Shown here in pieces: positions 42,105 through 50,898 of a DNA stretch of 64,000 nt. The DNA is from Roseomonas mucosa ATCC BAA-692. GTDB taxonomy: Bacteria; Pseudomonadota; Alphaproteobacteria; Acetobacterales; Acetobacteraceae. The notes beneath the pieces were generated by a model. The model was not told the DNA's origin and made no database searches. It saw only the letters and a program-made list of their open reading frames with translations. Each line of letters starts with the position of its first letter. The first letter of the stretch is position 1. The DNA is taken from the NCBI RefSeq assembly GCF_000622225.1, contig NZ_JHWD01000002.1, positions 310,001 to 374,000 of the forward strand, in the 5' to 3' direction. The position numbers and the translations under genes were made by a program.

Positions 42105-43529
42105 ATGGACACGAACAGGAACACCCCCGGCGGCAACCAGGCCGACCGGACCGCTGCTCCCGGCCCGGTGCTGGACCCGCGCGAACAGGGCGCGGCCGGC
42201 ATCCTCGCCGAACAGCTCGCCCAGGGCCACGTCGCCGATGCAGTGGAGCGGCTGAACACCCTCTCCCCCCAGGAGTCGGCCGCCGCCCTCGCGCTGCTGC
42301 CCGACGATCGCGCCGTCGAGATCCTCGACAAGCCTGAGCTCGACGACCCGGCGGAGATCGTCCACTTCCTGCCGCGCGACCGCGCCGCGGTGCTGCTGGA
42401 AGGCATGTCCGCCGACCGCGTGGCCGACATGCTGCGCGACCTGGAGGGCACGGAGCGGGCGGCGCTGGTGGCGCGGCTCAGCGCCGAGATGGCGCTGGCG
42501 GTGCAGCGCCTGCTCTCCTATCCGCCGCGCACCGCCGGCAGCATCATGACCACCGAGTTCGTCAGCGTCCCCGCCAACTGGACGGTGGCGCAGACCCTGG
42601 CGCATGTTCGCAGGGTCGAGCGCACGCGCGAGACGATCTACGCCATCTATGTGGTGGAGCCGCGCACGCGCGCCCTGGTGCGCGCGGCCACCATGCGCCG
42701 CCTCATCACGGCGGAGCCAGGGGACTTCATCCTCTCCGCCACGCGCGAGACCGAGCCCGTCACGGTCAAGCCGCTGACCAGCCGCGAGGAGGTGGCCCGC
42801 CTGTTCCGCCGCCACGACCTGCTGGCCGTGCCGGTGGTGGACGACGCCCGCCGCATCCTCGGCATCGTGACGGTGGACGACGTGCTCGACGCCATCGTCG
42901 AGGAAGGCACCGAGGACGTGCAGCGCTTCGGCGGCATGGAGGCGAGCGACGAGCCCTATACCGAGCTCGGCTTCGGCGGGATGATCCGCAAGCGGGCCGG
43001 CTGGCTCTGCGCCCTGTTCCTCAGCGAGATGCTCACCGCCAGCGCCATGCAGCACTACGAGGACGCGCTGGAGCGCGCCGTGGTGCTGACGCTGTTCATC
43101 CCGCTGATCATGAGCTCGGGCGGCAATTCCGGCTCCCAGGCCACATCGCTGCTGATCCGCGCCCTGGCGCTGGGCGAGCTGCGGCTGCGCGACTGGTGGC
43201 GCGTGGCGCTGCGCGAGCTGCCGACCGGCCTCACCCTGGGCGCCATCCTGGGCACCATCGGCATGCTGCGCATCCTGGCCTGGCAGGAGTTCGGCTTCTT
43301 CGACTATGGCGAGCACTGGATGCTGATCGCCCTGACCGTGGGCACGGCCCTGGTGGGCATCGTGACCTTCGGCTCGCTGGCGGGCTCCATGCTGCCCTTC
43401 ATCCTGAAGCGCATCGGCTTCGACCCCGCCAGCGCCTCCGCCCCCTTCGTGGCGACCCTGGTGGATGTCACCGGCCTGGTCATCTACTTCTCCGTGGCCT
43501 CCGCCATCCTGCGCGGGACCCTGCTGTGA
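42105..43529 (+). CDS. mgtE: magnesium transporter MgtE
   Basis: 474 residues. An N-terminal superhelical domain (~35-150; LLPDDRAVEILDKPELDDPAEIVHFLPRDRAAVLLEGM), a CBS pair (~155-280; TAGSIMTTEFVSV ... VVDDARRILGIVTVDDVLDAI), then a C-terminal domain of five membrane spans with IMSSGGNSGSQATSLLIRALALGE. It is a Mg2+-gated Mg2+ channel of the inner membrane: the cytosolic domains sense Mg2+ and close the pore. It starts at 42105 after GGAAC. A second Mg2+ transporter type (CorA) is encoded at 54767. Confidence 0.95.
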   Translation: MDTNRNTPGGNQADRTAAPGPVLDPREQGAAGILAEQLAQGHVADAVERLNTLSPQESAAALALLPDDRAVEILDKPELDDPAEIVHFLPRDRAAVLLEGMSADRVADMLRDLEGTERAALVARLSAEMALAVQRLLSYPPRTAGSIMTTEFVSVPANWTVAQTLAHVRRVERTRETIYAIYVVEPRTRALVRAATMRRLITAEPGDFILSATRETEPVTVKPLTSREEVARLFRRHDLLAVPVVDDARRILGIVTVDDVLDAIVEEGTEDVQRFGGMEASDEPYTELGFGGMIRKRAGWLCALFLSEMLTASAMQHYEDALERAVVLTLFIPLIMSSGGNSGSQATSLLIRALALGELRLRDWWRVALRELPTGLTLGAILGTIGMLRILAWQEFGFFDYGEHWMLIALTVGTALVGIVTFGSLAGSMLPFILKRIGFDPASASAPFVATLVDVTGLVIYFSVASAILRGTLL

Positions 43530-43577
43530 CCCGGCCCCGCCCACGGCAGACCCGGAAAGGGCGCCGAGGGGCGGCCG

Positions 43578-43607
43578 CCCCGGTCTTCACGGAACCCCGG
43601 TCTTCAC
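43578..43607 (+). repeat. two 13-base direct repeats, likely response-regulator site
   Basis: CCCCGGTCTTCAC occurs at 43578-43590 and again at 43595-43607, 17 bases start to start, about 77 bases before the response regulator gene. Closely spaced direct repeats are the usual binding geometry of OmpR-family dimers, so autoregulation is likely. Confidence 0.5.
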
Positions 43608-43683
43608 AAAAGGCCGGAATTTCATCAGCCTGCCCATCCAGCACGGTCTGGGCTAAGCACAACATCCCGCCGGGAGACCTGGA

Positions 43684-44364
43684 ATGCGGATTCTGCTTGT
43701 GGAGGACGACGCCGAGGTCGCCCGCTTCGTGACCAAGGGCCTGCGCGAGGCCGGGCATACCGTCGAGCATTCGTCCAATGGCCGCGACGGCCTGTTCCTC
43801 GCCGCCTCGGAACCCTTCGACCTGCTGGTGCTGGACCGGATGCTGCCCGGCGGCGTCGATGGCGTGCGGCTGGTGGAGACCCTGCGCACCCAGGGGAACC
43901 GGACGCCCGTCCTGTTCCTTTCCGCCCTCAGCGCCGTGGACGAGCGGGTGAAGGGGCTCAAGGCCGGGGGCGACGACTACCTCGCCAAGCCCTTCGCCTT
44001 CGCCGAGCTGCTGGCCCGTGTCGAGGCGCTGGGCCGCCGCCCGGCGGTGGACGCGCCCGCCACGCGGCTGAAGGTCGCGGACCTGGAGCTCGACCTGCTT
44101 TCCCGCACCGTGACGCGCGGCGACAAGCGCATCGAGATCCAGCCGCGCGAGTTCCGCCTGCTGGAGCACCTGATGCGCCATGCCGGGCAGGTGGTGACCC
44201 GCACCATGCTGCTGGAGAAGGTCTGGGACTATCACTTCGACCCGCAGACCAACGTGATCGACGTGCATGTCTCCCGCCTCCGCCAGAAGCTGGACAAGGG
44301 CTTCGACAAGCCGCTGATCCACACCATCCGCAATGCCGGCTACATGCTGCGCGCGGACCCCTGA
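43684..44364 (+). CDS. OmpR-family response regulator
   Basis: 226 residues. The receiver domain (1-118) has the acidic pocket VEDDAE, phospho-acceptor Asp51 in LVLDRMLPGG and Lys in DYLAKPFAF. The winged-helix DNA-binding domain (~128-224) ends HTIRNAGYMLRAD. The partner kinase gene follows after 108 bases. The strong ribosome-binding site GGGAGA precedes the ATG at 43684. Two direct repeats upstream suggest that it regulates itself. Confidence 0.93.
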   Translation: MRILLVEDDAEVARFVTKGLREAGHTVEHSSNGRDGLFLAASEPFDLLVLDRMLPGGVDGVRLVETLRTQGNRTPVLFLSALSAVDERVKGLKAGGDDYLAKPFAFAELLARVEALGRRPAVDAPATRLKVADLELDLLSRTVTRGDKRIEIQPREFRLLEHLMRHAGQVVTRTMLLEKVWDYHFDPQTNVIDVHVSRLRQKLDKGFDKPLIHTIRNAGYMLRADP

Positions 44365-44472
44365 CGGGAGGCTCTCCATGCCCTTCCAGGGGGGCCGGCA
44401 ACGGGAACCGGCCTCCACCCCGTCCCGGCCGCGCGGGTTCCGCGCCGGTGGGGACGGAGGCGTGATGCCGCG

Positions 44473-46092
44473 ATGAGCGCCGGGCCGCCGGCCGGACCGG
44501 AGCAGGGACCGGCGCACGGGCCGCCGCCATGCGGGCCAGCGGGCGGGTTGCCCGCCGGGTTGCCTGACACGCCGCCGGCCAGCCCCTCCGGCAGGTCGCC
44601 GAACGGACCACCGAAGCGGCCGCGCCAGCCATTGGCCGGGCTGCGGCTGCTTGGCCAGCGGCTGGCGCGGCTGGTGGGCGGCGCCGGCTTCCGCGCGGCC
44701 GCCTTCTTCGCCACCGTCTTCCTGCTGGCCGGGCTGGTCTTCGCCGCCGTGCTCTGGTGGGGCACCGCCGGGGCGCTGGACCGGCAGACGGATGCCACCA
44801 TCCGCAGCGATGCCGCGGTCTTCCAGGAACGCTGGCGCGAGGCCGGGCGCGACGGGCTGATCGAGGCCATCGCCCAGCATCTGGCCGAGGATGTGGAGGA
44901 CCAGAGCCTCTACCTCCTCACCGACGTCACGGGGCACCGGCTGGCCGGCAACCTGGAGGCGCCGCGCGACGGCTATTTCGACACCTATCTCGCCGGGCCG
45001 CGCTGGCAGTCCCTGTCCCTGCTGCGGGAAGGCGTGCTGACCGAGGCGCGGATCTTCCGCCTCGACTTCCCCAACGGCGACGTGCTGCTGCTGGGCCGCG
45101 ACGTGGAGGACAAGCTGCGGCTGCGCGAGCTGCTGAACGAGGGCCTCGCCTGGTCCGCCGCGGCGGCCGCCTTCTTCGCCTTCGCCGGGGCCTGGGTGCT
45201 GCGCCGGGCGCTGGAGGACCGGCTCCAGCCCGCCGCCGACACCGCCGCCGCGATCGCGCAGGGCGACCTGAGCCAGCGCGTGCCGCTCTCGGGCCGGGAG
45301 GACGAGTTCGACCGCCTCGGCAGCGCCATGAACAACATGCTGGACCGCATCGCGACGCTGATGGAGGGGGTGCGCGGCGTGTCCGACGCCATCGCCCACG
45401 ACCTGCGCACGCCGATCGCCCGCGCCCGCGCCAAGCTGGAGGACGCGCTGGCCGAGGCCGAGGGCGCCCCGGACCGGGAGGCGGCGGAGCTGCTGCGCCA
45501 GGCGGTGGATCGCGGCATCGCCGACCTGGACGGCATCGCCCGGGTCTTCCAGGCGGTGCTGCGGATCGCGGAGGTGGAGGCCGGCGCGCGGCGCGCCGCC
45601 TTCGCCCCCTTTGACCTCGCCCCGGTGCTGGCCGATGCGGCGGAGCTCTACGGCGCCTCGGCCGAGGCGGCGGAGCAGAGCCTGGTGGCGGAGATCCAGC
45701 CCAACCTGCCGCTGGTGGGCGACCGAGACCTGCTGCTGCAGGCGGTGGCCAACCTGCTGGACAACGCGGTGAAGTTCTCGCCGCCCGCCAGCACCGTGCG
45801 GCTGCGCGCCTTCCGCGACCGGCAGGCGGTGCATGTCACCGTGGCCGACGAGGGACCCGGCATGAGCCCCGGGGAGCGCGCCCGCGCCGGCGAACGTTTC
45901 TTCCGCACCGACGGCGCCCGCGCCACGCCCGGCTCGGGCCTCGGCCTGTCGCTGGTCCGCGCCGTGACCGCGCTGCATGGCGGCGAGATCATCCTCGCCG
46001 ACACGCGCCCCGGGCGTCCCCTGCCCGGCCTGAGCGTGACGCTGCGCCTGCCAATGGACCCCGAGCAGCCGGAGGGCCAGGCGAGCGGCTAA
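44473..46092 (+). CDS. sensor histidine kinase
   Basis: 539 residues. A Pro/Gly-rich N-terminal ~65 residues, membrane span 1 (AAFFATVFLLAGLVFAAVLWW), a periplasmic sensor domain of about 120 residues, span 2 (AAAAFFAFAGAWVL), HAMP, the HisKA domain with His309 in IAHDLRTPIARAR, and the HATPase domain (NLLDNAVKFSPPAS, VADEGPGMS, GLGLSLVRAV). It phosphorylates the adjacent OmpR-type regulator. The signal is unknown. Confidence 0.92.
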   Translation: MSAGPPAGPEQGPAHGPPPCGPAGGLPAGLPDTPPASPSGRSPNGPPKRPRQPLAGLRLLGQRLARLVGGAGFRAAAFFATVFLLAGLVFAAVLWWGTAGALDRQTDATIRSDAAVFQERWREAGRDGLIEAIAQHLAEDVEDQSLYLLTDVTGHRLAGNLEAPRDGYFDTYLAGPRWQSLSLLREGVLTEARIFRLDFPNGDVLLLGRDVEDKLRLRELLNEGLAWSAAAAAFFAFAGAWVLRRALEDRLQPAADTAAAIAQGDLSQRVPLSGREDEFDRLGSAMNNMLDRIATLMEGVRGVSDAIAHDLRTPIARARAKLEDALAEAEGAPDREAAELLRQAVDRGIADLDGIARVFQAVLRIAEVEAGARRAAFAPFDLAPVLADAAELYGASAEAAEQSLVAEIQPNLPLVGDRDLLLQAVANLLDNAVKFSPPASTVRLRAFRDRQAVHVTVADEGPGMSPGERARAGERFFRTDGARATPGSGLGLSLVRAVTALHGGEIILADTRPGRPLPGLSVTLRLPMDPEQPEGQASG

Positions 46093-46148
46093 CGCAGCTT
46101 TCACGGCGCGAACACGGCGGCACAGTGTCCCGTGCCCGATAAGGGGCC

Positions 46149-46451
46149 ATGCGACACAAGGCCATCGCGCCGGTCCTGCTCCTTGCCGGGCCCCTTTTCT
46201 GTCTCCAGTCCACCTCCCTTCAGACCGTCGGGCTGGCCGTGGAGAAGGGGGCGCGGGACCTCTGGCATGTGCGGCCGGACCGTCCGGAATACTGCCAGGA
46301 GCTGGCGAGCCGCCTCGCCGCCCTGCCGGGCGCCCTGACCACGCCGGCCAAGCAGCTGGGGGACGAGGGGCTGACCCTGTGCCGGAAAGGCTATCCGCGC
46401 ACCGGCGTCGCCAAGCTGCGCCGCGCTATCCGCGAGGCCCAGGGGAACTAG
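46149..46451 (+). CDS. small exported protein of unknown function
   Basis: 100 residues with a signal-peptide-like start (APVLLLAGPLFCLQS). The mature part has two conserved-looking cysteines (EYCQELASRLAAL and LTLCRKGYPRTG) in a helical fold. I recognise no family. It lies 56 bases after the kinase gene and may be part of the same unit, so it could be a periplasmic partner of the sensor. A short tandem-repeat array follows. Confidence 0.65.
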   Translation: MRHKAIAPVLLLAGPLFCLQSTSLQTVGLAVEKGARDLWHVRPDRPEYCQELASRLAALPGALTTPAKQLGDEGLTLCRKGYPRTGVAKLRRAIREAQGN

Positions 46452-46470
46452 GACGGAACATCGAAGCCGT

Positions 46471-46534
46471 CCCAGGATCAGATCCCAGGATCAGATCCCG
46501 GGGCCAAACCCCAGGATCAGCCCCGGGGATCAGC
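46471..46534. repeat. tandem array of five 12-13 base units
   Basis: The units are CCCAGGATCAGAT twice, then three variants CCCGGGGCCAAAC, CCCAGGATCAGC and CCCGGGGATCAGC, filling 46471-46534 between two convergent genes. The last unit includes the stop codon of the metallo-hydrolase gene, so copy-number change could alter its 3' end. Confidence 0.7.
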
Positions 46535-47357
46535 CGGCCACCATCCGGAAGCCCATGCCCTCCGCCCGCACCCGGCTGAAGCCGGTGACATGCCCACCCG
46601 TGACCAGCCAGCCCGCGGCGGCCGCGCGCTCCAGTCCCGCCTTGCGGCTGCGGCGCGCCTCGGCGGGGTCGAGGTCATAGGTCAGGCTCAGCGTCGGGTC
46701 GGCCGATTGCGGCCCGGCGAGGTGCAGCAGGTCGCCCCAGAGCAGCAGGCTGCCGCCCTCCCCCTCGCCGCGCAGCAGATAGCCGGCATGGCCCGGCGTA
46801 TGCCCCGGCAGCGGCAGCAGCTCGATCCCCGGCAGGACCTCCCCGGCGGGGACGCCGCGCAGCCGCCCGACATAGGCCCGCACCAGCTTCTCCGCGATGT
46901 CGAAGCCGCTGCGCCGCTCCGGCGGTGTCGCTTCGCGGGATACGGCATCGGTGAAGAAGCCCAGGTCCCGCTCCGGCACCAGGATCTCCGCCCGCGGCAG
47001 CCAGGGTTCCTCCCCATCGAGCAGGCCCAGCGCATGGTCGCCATGGATATGGGTCAGCAACACGCGGTCCACCTGTCCAGGCGCGATCCCGTGCCGCTCC
47101 AGCGCCGTGCGGGCATGGCCGAGTGCCGGACCCCAGGCATGGCCCGTCCCCGCATCGACCAGGGTGATGCCGTCAGGCCCGCGCAGCAGGAAGGCGTTCA
47201 CGTCGATCCTGATGGCATCGCCGGACAGCGGCCCCAGGGCGCGGTCTCGCGCCTCCACTCCGTCGGGATGCACCACCACCCCCGGTGGCGGTTCGAAGAT
47301 GCCGTCGAGCAGGAGCGCCACCTCCCGGTCACCGATCCGGCGACTTCCATCCGTCAT
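46530..47357 (-). CDS. MBL-fold metallo-hydrolase
   Basis: 275 residues. The metal site HIHGDH lies in VLLTHIHGDHALGLLDG, followed by PLPGHTPGHAGYLL (His), the bridging Asp in LLWGDLLHL and a C-terminal His (GGHVTGF). This subgroup resembles quorum-quenching lactonases and other MBL hydrolases that carry extended N-terminal strands. The ATG at 47357 follows AGAGGA. It is the last gene of a same-strand run with a methyltransferase, a deacetylase and an acyl-CoA dehydrogenase-like gene (gap 41 bases), hinting at one pathway. Confidence 0.88.
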   Translation of the reverse strand: MTDGSRRIGDREVALLLDGIFEPPPGVVVHPDGVEARDRALGPLSGDAIRIDVNAFLLRGPDGITLVDAGTGHAWGPALGHARTALERHGIAPGQVDRVLLTHIHGDHALGLLDGEEPWLPRAEILVPERDLGFFTDAVSREATPPERRSGFDIAEKLVRAYVGRLRGVPAGEVLPGIELLPLPGHTPGHAGYLLRGEGEGGSLLLWGDLLHLAGPQSADPTLSLTYDLDPAEARRSRKAGLERAAAAGWLVTGGHVTGFSRVRAEGMGFRMVAG

Positions 47358-47398
47358 GGCATTCCAGTCCTCTTCCAGCGAATCCCGGCGGCCGCGAT

Positions 47399-47986
47399 TC
47401 AATCGATGCGGCGCAGCGTGTCCATCCGGTAGAACTCGCTCCGGCTCGCCACCAGGGGCTTCAGCACATCGGCCGTGCCGGCGATGAAGCGCTCCGTGGC
47501 CTCGTCGCCGGACAGGGGGAAATCGGTCTCCGGCAGCCAATGAACCAGCACCACGTCGCCGCCGGGGCGCAGGGAACGCGTGACCTGCGTACAGACGCGC
47601 TTCAGATCCTCTTCATCGAAGAAGTACAGGACCTCGGAAAACAGGATCAGGTCGAAGTGCCCTTCCGGCCATTCCTCCGGCACGCGCCCGCGCAGGATCT
47701 CCACATGCGCCTGCCCCGCCAGCCGCTGCCGCGCCCGTGCCAGCGGAGCCTCGGCCGCGTCCAGCGCCACCAGCCGATCGCAGCGCTTCGCCAGCTGCTC
47801 CGTCAGCACGCCGATGGAACAGCCGATCTCCAGCGCCGCCGCGTAATGCGGGCGCGGCAGGGCGGCCAGGGTGGCGGCGTATTTCTCGCGCTCATAGGGC
47901 TTGCTCTCGAAGCCCCAGGGGTCCGGGTTCCCGGCATAGAGATCGTCGAAGTAGCTGGTCGGCAGGCTGCGGTCGCTGCGGCTCAT
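47399..47986 (-). CDS. NodS-like SAM-dependent methyltransferase
   Basis: 195 residues. YFDDLYAGNPDPWGFESKPYEREKY and the SAM-binding loop ALEIGCSIGVLTEQLA (motif I) followed by VALDAAEAPLARARQR match the NodS (PF05401) family, whose founding member N-methylates deacetylated chitooligosaccharide. The start overlaps the stop of the PIG-L deacetylase gene by four bases. A deacetylase followed by an N-methyltransferase suggests that a sugar amine is exposed and then methylated. Confidence 0.9.
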   Translation of the reverse strand: MSRSDRSLPTSYFDDLYAGNPDPWGFESKPYEREKYAATLAALPRPHYAAALEIGCSIGVLTEQLAKRCDRLVALDAAEAPLARARQRLAGQAHVEILRGRVPEEWPEGHFDLILFSEVLYFFDEEDLKRVCTQVTRSLRPGGDVVLVHWLPETDFPLSGDEATERFIAGTADVLKPLVASRSEFYRMDTLRRID

Positions 47987-48741
47987 GGCGTCAGGTCCAG
48001 ATAGAGTTCCCAGGGGCGCAGCAGCACGTCGAGTGCCGCCGGCGAAAGCACGAAGCCACCCGGGTCATCCGCGATCAGCCCGGTGGTCTGGCTGCGATGC
48101 GCCGCCACCGCCGCCCGCTTGGCGGGCAGCTCCGCCGCGATGTCCAGCCGGACGCCGCGCGGCACGGCGGCGAGCTCCACCGGCTCCACCGGCGCCAGCA
48201 TCCCCGGATAGAGGTGCCGCCAGCCCCAGACCGGATAGGCCAGCAGGCGCAGTCCCAGGTCCCCCGCGACATGCCGCGCCATCCGCCAGGTGGCGAGGTG
48301 GTCGCCATGCGGGTCCTCCTCCCAGGGGGCGAGGATCGTGGTGGCGCCGTCGCGCAGCGCCAACCCGCCGATGGCGGTCGCCGCCGCCTCGAAGCCCGGC
48401 CCTTCCTGCGGCACCGCCCCGTCGGGCAGGCCCAGCGTCACCAGCCGCTCCGGCCCCAGGCCGAGCGCGGCCAGCGCCGCCGCCATCTCCTCCTGCCGCA
48501 GCGCCGCCAGCCGCCGGGGCGGATAGAGCCGCGAATCATGCGACGCCGCCCCGTCCGAAACCAGCACCACCCGCACCTCCCGCCCGCGCGCCGCGAGCTG
48601 CGCCAGCAGCCCGCCGCAGCCGAGGGATTCGTCGTCCGGATGCGGTGAAAGCAGCAGCACCGGCCCGGCCTCCGGCAACAGCGCCTCCAGCCCTTCCAGC
48701 GGCCAGGCTTCGGCGGCGCGGAGAAACTCGGTGGCCTTCAT
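47983..48741 (-). CDS. PIG-L family deacetylase
   Basis: 252 residues. LLLSPHPDDESLGCGG (HPDD zinc site), VVLVSDGAASH and a downstream EEDPHGDHLAT with the second His are the LmbE/PIG-L signature. These zinc enzymes remove acetyl groups from GlcNAc-type sugars or from thiol-sugar conjugates. I chose ATG 48741 (MKATEF); 48774 is possible. The gene sits between an acyl-CoA dehydrogenase-like gene and a NodS-like methyltransferase, overlapping the latter. Confidence 0.9.
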   Translation of the reverse strand: MKATEFLRAAEAWPLEGLEALLPEAGPVLLLSPHPDDESLGCGGLLAQLAARGREVRVVLVSDGAASHDSRLYPPRRLAALRQEEMAAALAALGLGPERLVTLGLPDGAVPQEGPGFEAAATAIGGLALRDGATTILAPWEEDPHGDHLATWRMARHVAGDLGLRLLAYPVWGWRHLYPGMLAPVEPVELAAVPRGVRLDIAAELPAKRAAVAAHRSQTTGLIADDPGGFVLSPAALDVLLRPWELYLDLTP

Positions 48742-48795
48742 GCGATCGTGTCCGCCTTCATGTCCCGGGAGCATCCGGCCCGGCGGGGCCCCGGC

Positions 48796-49992
48796 TCACC
48801 GGCCCCAAAGATCGCCCACCGGGGCCGCCGCCGCCAGGGCATGCTGCGCCGCCGATGTCAGGGCGCGGTCCGGTCCCGGCTGCCGCAGATAGGTGGCGAG
48901 ATCCCGCGCGATCCGCTCGACCGGCGCCGGGCGCAGGAAAGCCCCGAGTCCGATGGAGCGCTGCGCCAGTTCCATCGCCGCCAACCCCGCCCGTTCCACC
49001 GCGCCGCGCGCCAGGTCCACATAGGCCACGACCCGCGCCGCCGCCTCCCCGTCGCCAGAAGCCCCGGCCTCCGGCCCCTCGGCCATCCGCGCCGCCTCGC
49101 CCACCCAGAGCCGCGCCGCCTCCGCCTCCGCCAGGGCCTGGCCGAGCCGCGCCTGCTGGTGTGGGTCCCCGCCCCGGCCGGTCGCGGTCAGATGGTGGCG
49201 CAGCGCCTCCACCACCGCCTCGATGCCTCCGAGATGTACGGCCAGGAAGCGCCAGGCGCCACCGGAGAAGCCGGGCTGGGCGAAGTAGGCCCCGGGCGGA
49301 CCGATCAGCGCCCCGGGGCTCAGCTCCATGCCGCTGAAATCCATGTTCCCGGTGGCCGAGGCCCGCATCCCCGAAGCCGTCCAGACGGAAAGGTCCGCCC
49401 GCCCGGTGCCCCTCGGCAGCGGCAGCAGCAGCATCCGCACGCCGTCCGGTGCCTGGGCCGGGACCAGCGCCCGTTCCACCAGCCCGGCCCCGGAGCACCA
49501 GATCTTGCCCCCGCTGAGCTGGCGCATGTCCTCCTCCAGCACCAGCCCGCGTCCCGGCACCTCGGCGGCCCAGACCCCGAAGAGGCGGCCTGCCCGGGCA
49601 TCCGCCGCGGCTTCCTCCACCTGTTCCGGCGTACCGTAGGCGGCGACGAGGCGCAGCGCGTTCACATGCCCTTCGAAGAGCCGTCCCAGCGGCAGGCTGG
49701 CCCGGCCGATCCGGCGCAGCGCCCGCATCAGCGGCTTGGTGCCCCCGGGTTCGGAACCCCAGCCCAGCCCGCCCAGTGCGCCAGGCAGCGGCGCCACCAG
49801 CAGCCCGGCCGCGCCGAGGGCCGCCACCTCCTCCACGGGCAGGCCGCCTTCCCCGTCCAGCCGCGCGGCCCGCTCCTCCACTCCCGGCAAAAGGGCGTCC
49901 AGCCGTTCCAGCATCTCCGCCGTGGAGGCTGGCGCCGTAGGCATGGTGGTGAGGGAGGCGTGGGCGGGGTGCGGGAGGGCGTGGTGATTCAT
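48796..49992 (-). CDS. acyl-CoA dehydrogenase family flavoprotein
   Basis: 398 residues with the three-part acyl-CoA dehydrogenase plan: a helical N-terminus (ALGAAGLLVAPLPGALGGLGW), a beta middle part (SGGKIWCSGAGLVERALVPA ... MRASATGNMDFSGMEL) and a helical C-terminus (AAMELAQRSIGLGAFLRPAPVERIARDLATYLRQPGPDRAL). It lacks the usual strong FAD-binding WIT and YQ(V/I)xGG motifs, so its substrate may not be an ordinary acyl-CoA. It heads an operon with the deacetylase, the methyltransferase and the metallo-hydrolase. Confidence 0.85.
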   Translation of the reverse strand: MNHHALPHPAHASLTTMPTAPASTAEMLERLDALLPGVEERAARLDGEGGLPVEEVAALGAAGLLVAPLPGALGGLGWGSEPGGTKPLMRALRRIGRASLPLGRLFEGHVNALRLVAAYGTPEQVEEAAADARAGRLFGVWAAEVPGRGLVLEEDMRQLSGGKIWCSGAGLVERALVPAQAPDGVRMLLLPLPRGTGRADLSVWTASGMRASATGNMDFSGMELSPGALIGPPGAYFAQPGFSGGAWRFLAVHLGGIEAVVEALRHHLTATGRGGDPHQQARLGQALAEAEAARLWVGEAARMAEGPEAGASGDGEAAARVVAYVDLARGAVERAGLAAMELAQRSIGLGAFLRPAPVERIARDLATYLRQPGPDRALTSAAQHALAAAAPVGDLWGR

Positions 49993-50213
49993 GCTGCCGC
50001 TTCAACCGGACAGGCCGGACCGGGTTGCCCGCCCGGCGGGGAAGCGATGCGAAACCGTTGCAAAACTCCGCGTGGTCCCGCCCCACTTGGTCCCGCCGCG
50101 GGCCGGATCTCCCCTGCGCTGCGGCAGAGGAGTAGCATGGCGGCACTCCGGGCGCGGGGGCGTTCCGGGGGTGGGGAATCGGCCGGCATATCCGGAGGGG
50201 GGCCTCGGCGATC

Positions 50214-50750
50214 ATGTCTGTGCGGCGGAAGCTGTGGGCGGCCGTCCTGCTGGCCGTGCCGCTCGTCCTGGCGGGCTGCGCCGGGTCGCGCGGCACCGTC
50301 TCCAATGCCAGGGCGCGTGCCCATGGCTACGAGGGCGGCGGCGGTGCCTATCTGAGTTGCGTGCCCTATGCGCGCGCCCGCTCCGGCATCGCGCTGCGCG
50401 GCGATGCCTGGCAGTGGTGGGACGCGGCCGCCGGCAGCTACGCGCGCGGGGCGCAGCCGCGCCCTGGCAGCGTGCTGGTGCTCCGCCGCACCGCCCGGTT
50501 GCGCGACGGCCACCTGGCCGTGGTGTCGCGCGTGGTCTCGGGGCGGGAGGTGCTGGTGGACCATGCCAACTGGGCCTCCGGCGGGCTGAAGGGCCTCGTG
50601 GCGCGCGGCCAGCCGGTGATCGACGTCTCCCCCGGCAATGACTGGACCCAGGTGCGGGTCTGGTATCCCCCGGCGCGGGTTGTCGGCAGCACGGTTTTCC
50701 CGGCCTACGGCTTCATCTACCGGGACCTGCCCCGGCAGGCGTCGCGCTGA
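50214..50750 (+). CDS. CHAP-domain lipoprotein
   Basis: 178 residues. The lipobox LVLAGC ends the signal at about residue 22. The CHAP domain has the catalytic Cys in LSCVPYARARSGI and His in DGHLAVVSRVV, with HANW nearby. CHAP enzymes are amidases or endopeptidases that cut peptidoglycan or glutathionylspermidine-type bonds. As a lipoprotein, it would act on the cell wall from the inner or outer membrane. Divergent from the acyl-CoA dehydrogenase-like gene. Confidence 0.88.
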   Translation: MSVRRKLWAAVLLAVPLVLAGCAGSRGTVSNARARAHGYEGGGGAYLSCVPYARARSGIALRGDAWQWWDAAAGSYARGAQPRPGSVLVLRRTARLRDGHLAVVSRVVSGREVLVDHANWASGGLKGLVARGQPVIDVSPGNDWTQVRVWYPPARVVGSTVFPAYGFIYRDLPRQASR

Positions 50751-50898
50751 ATCCCCGCAGCCCCTTGACCAGGGACTCTGCTGGACGCGCCCCGCCAGCC
50801 GGCGAAGATGGGCCCGGTGGTTCCCGGCGGCCCGGCAGGCTCCCCTCGCGGGCCCGCGGAAGCCTCGCGGGGTCTGCCGGGAGAGAAGACGGAACGCC

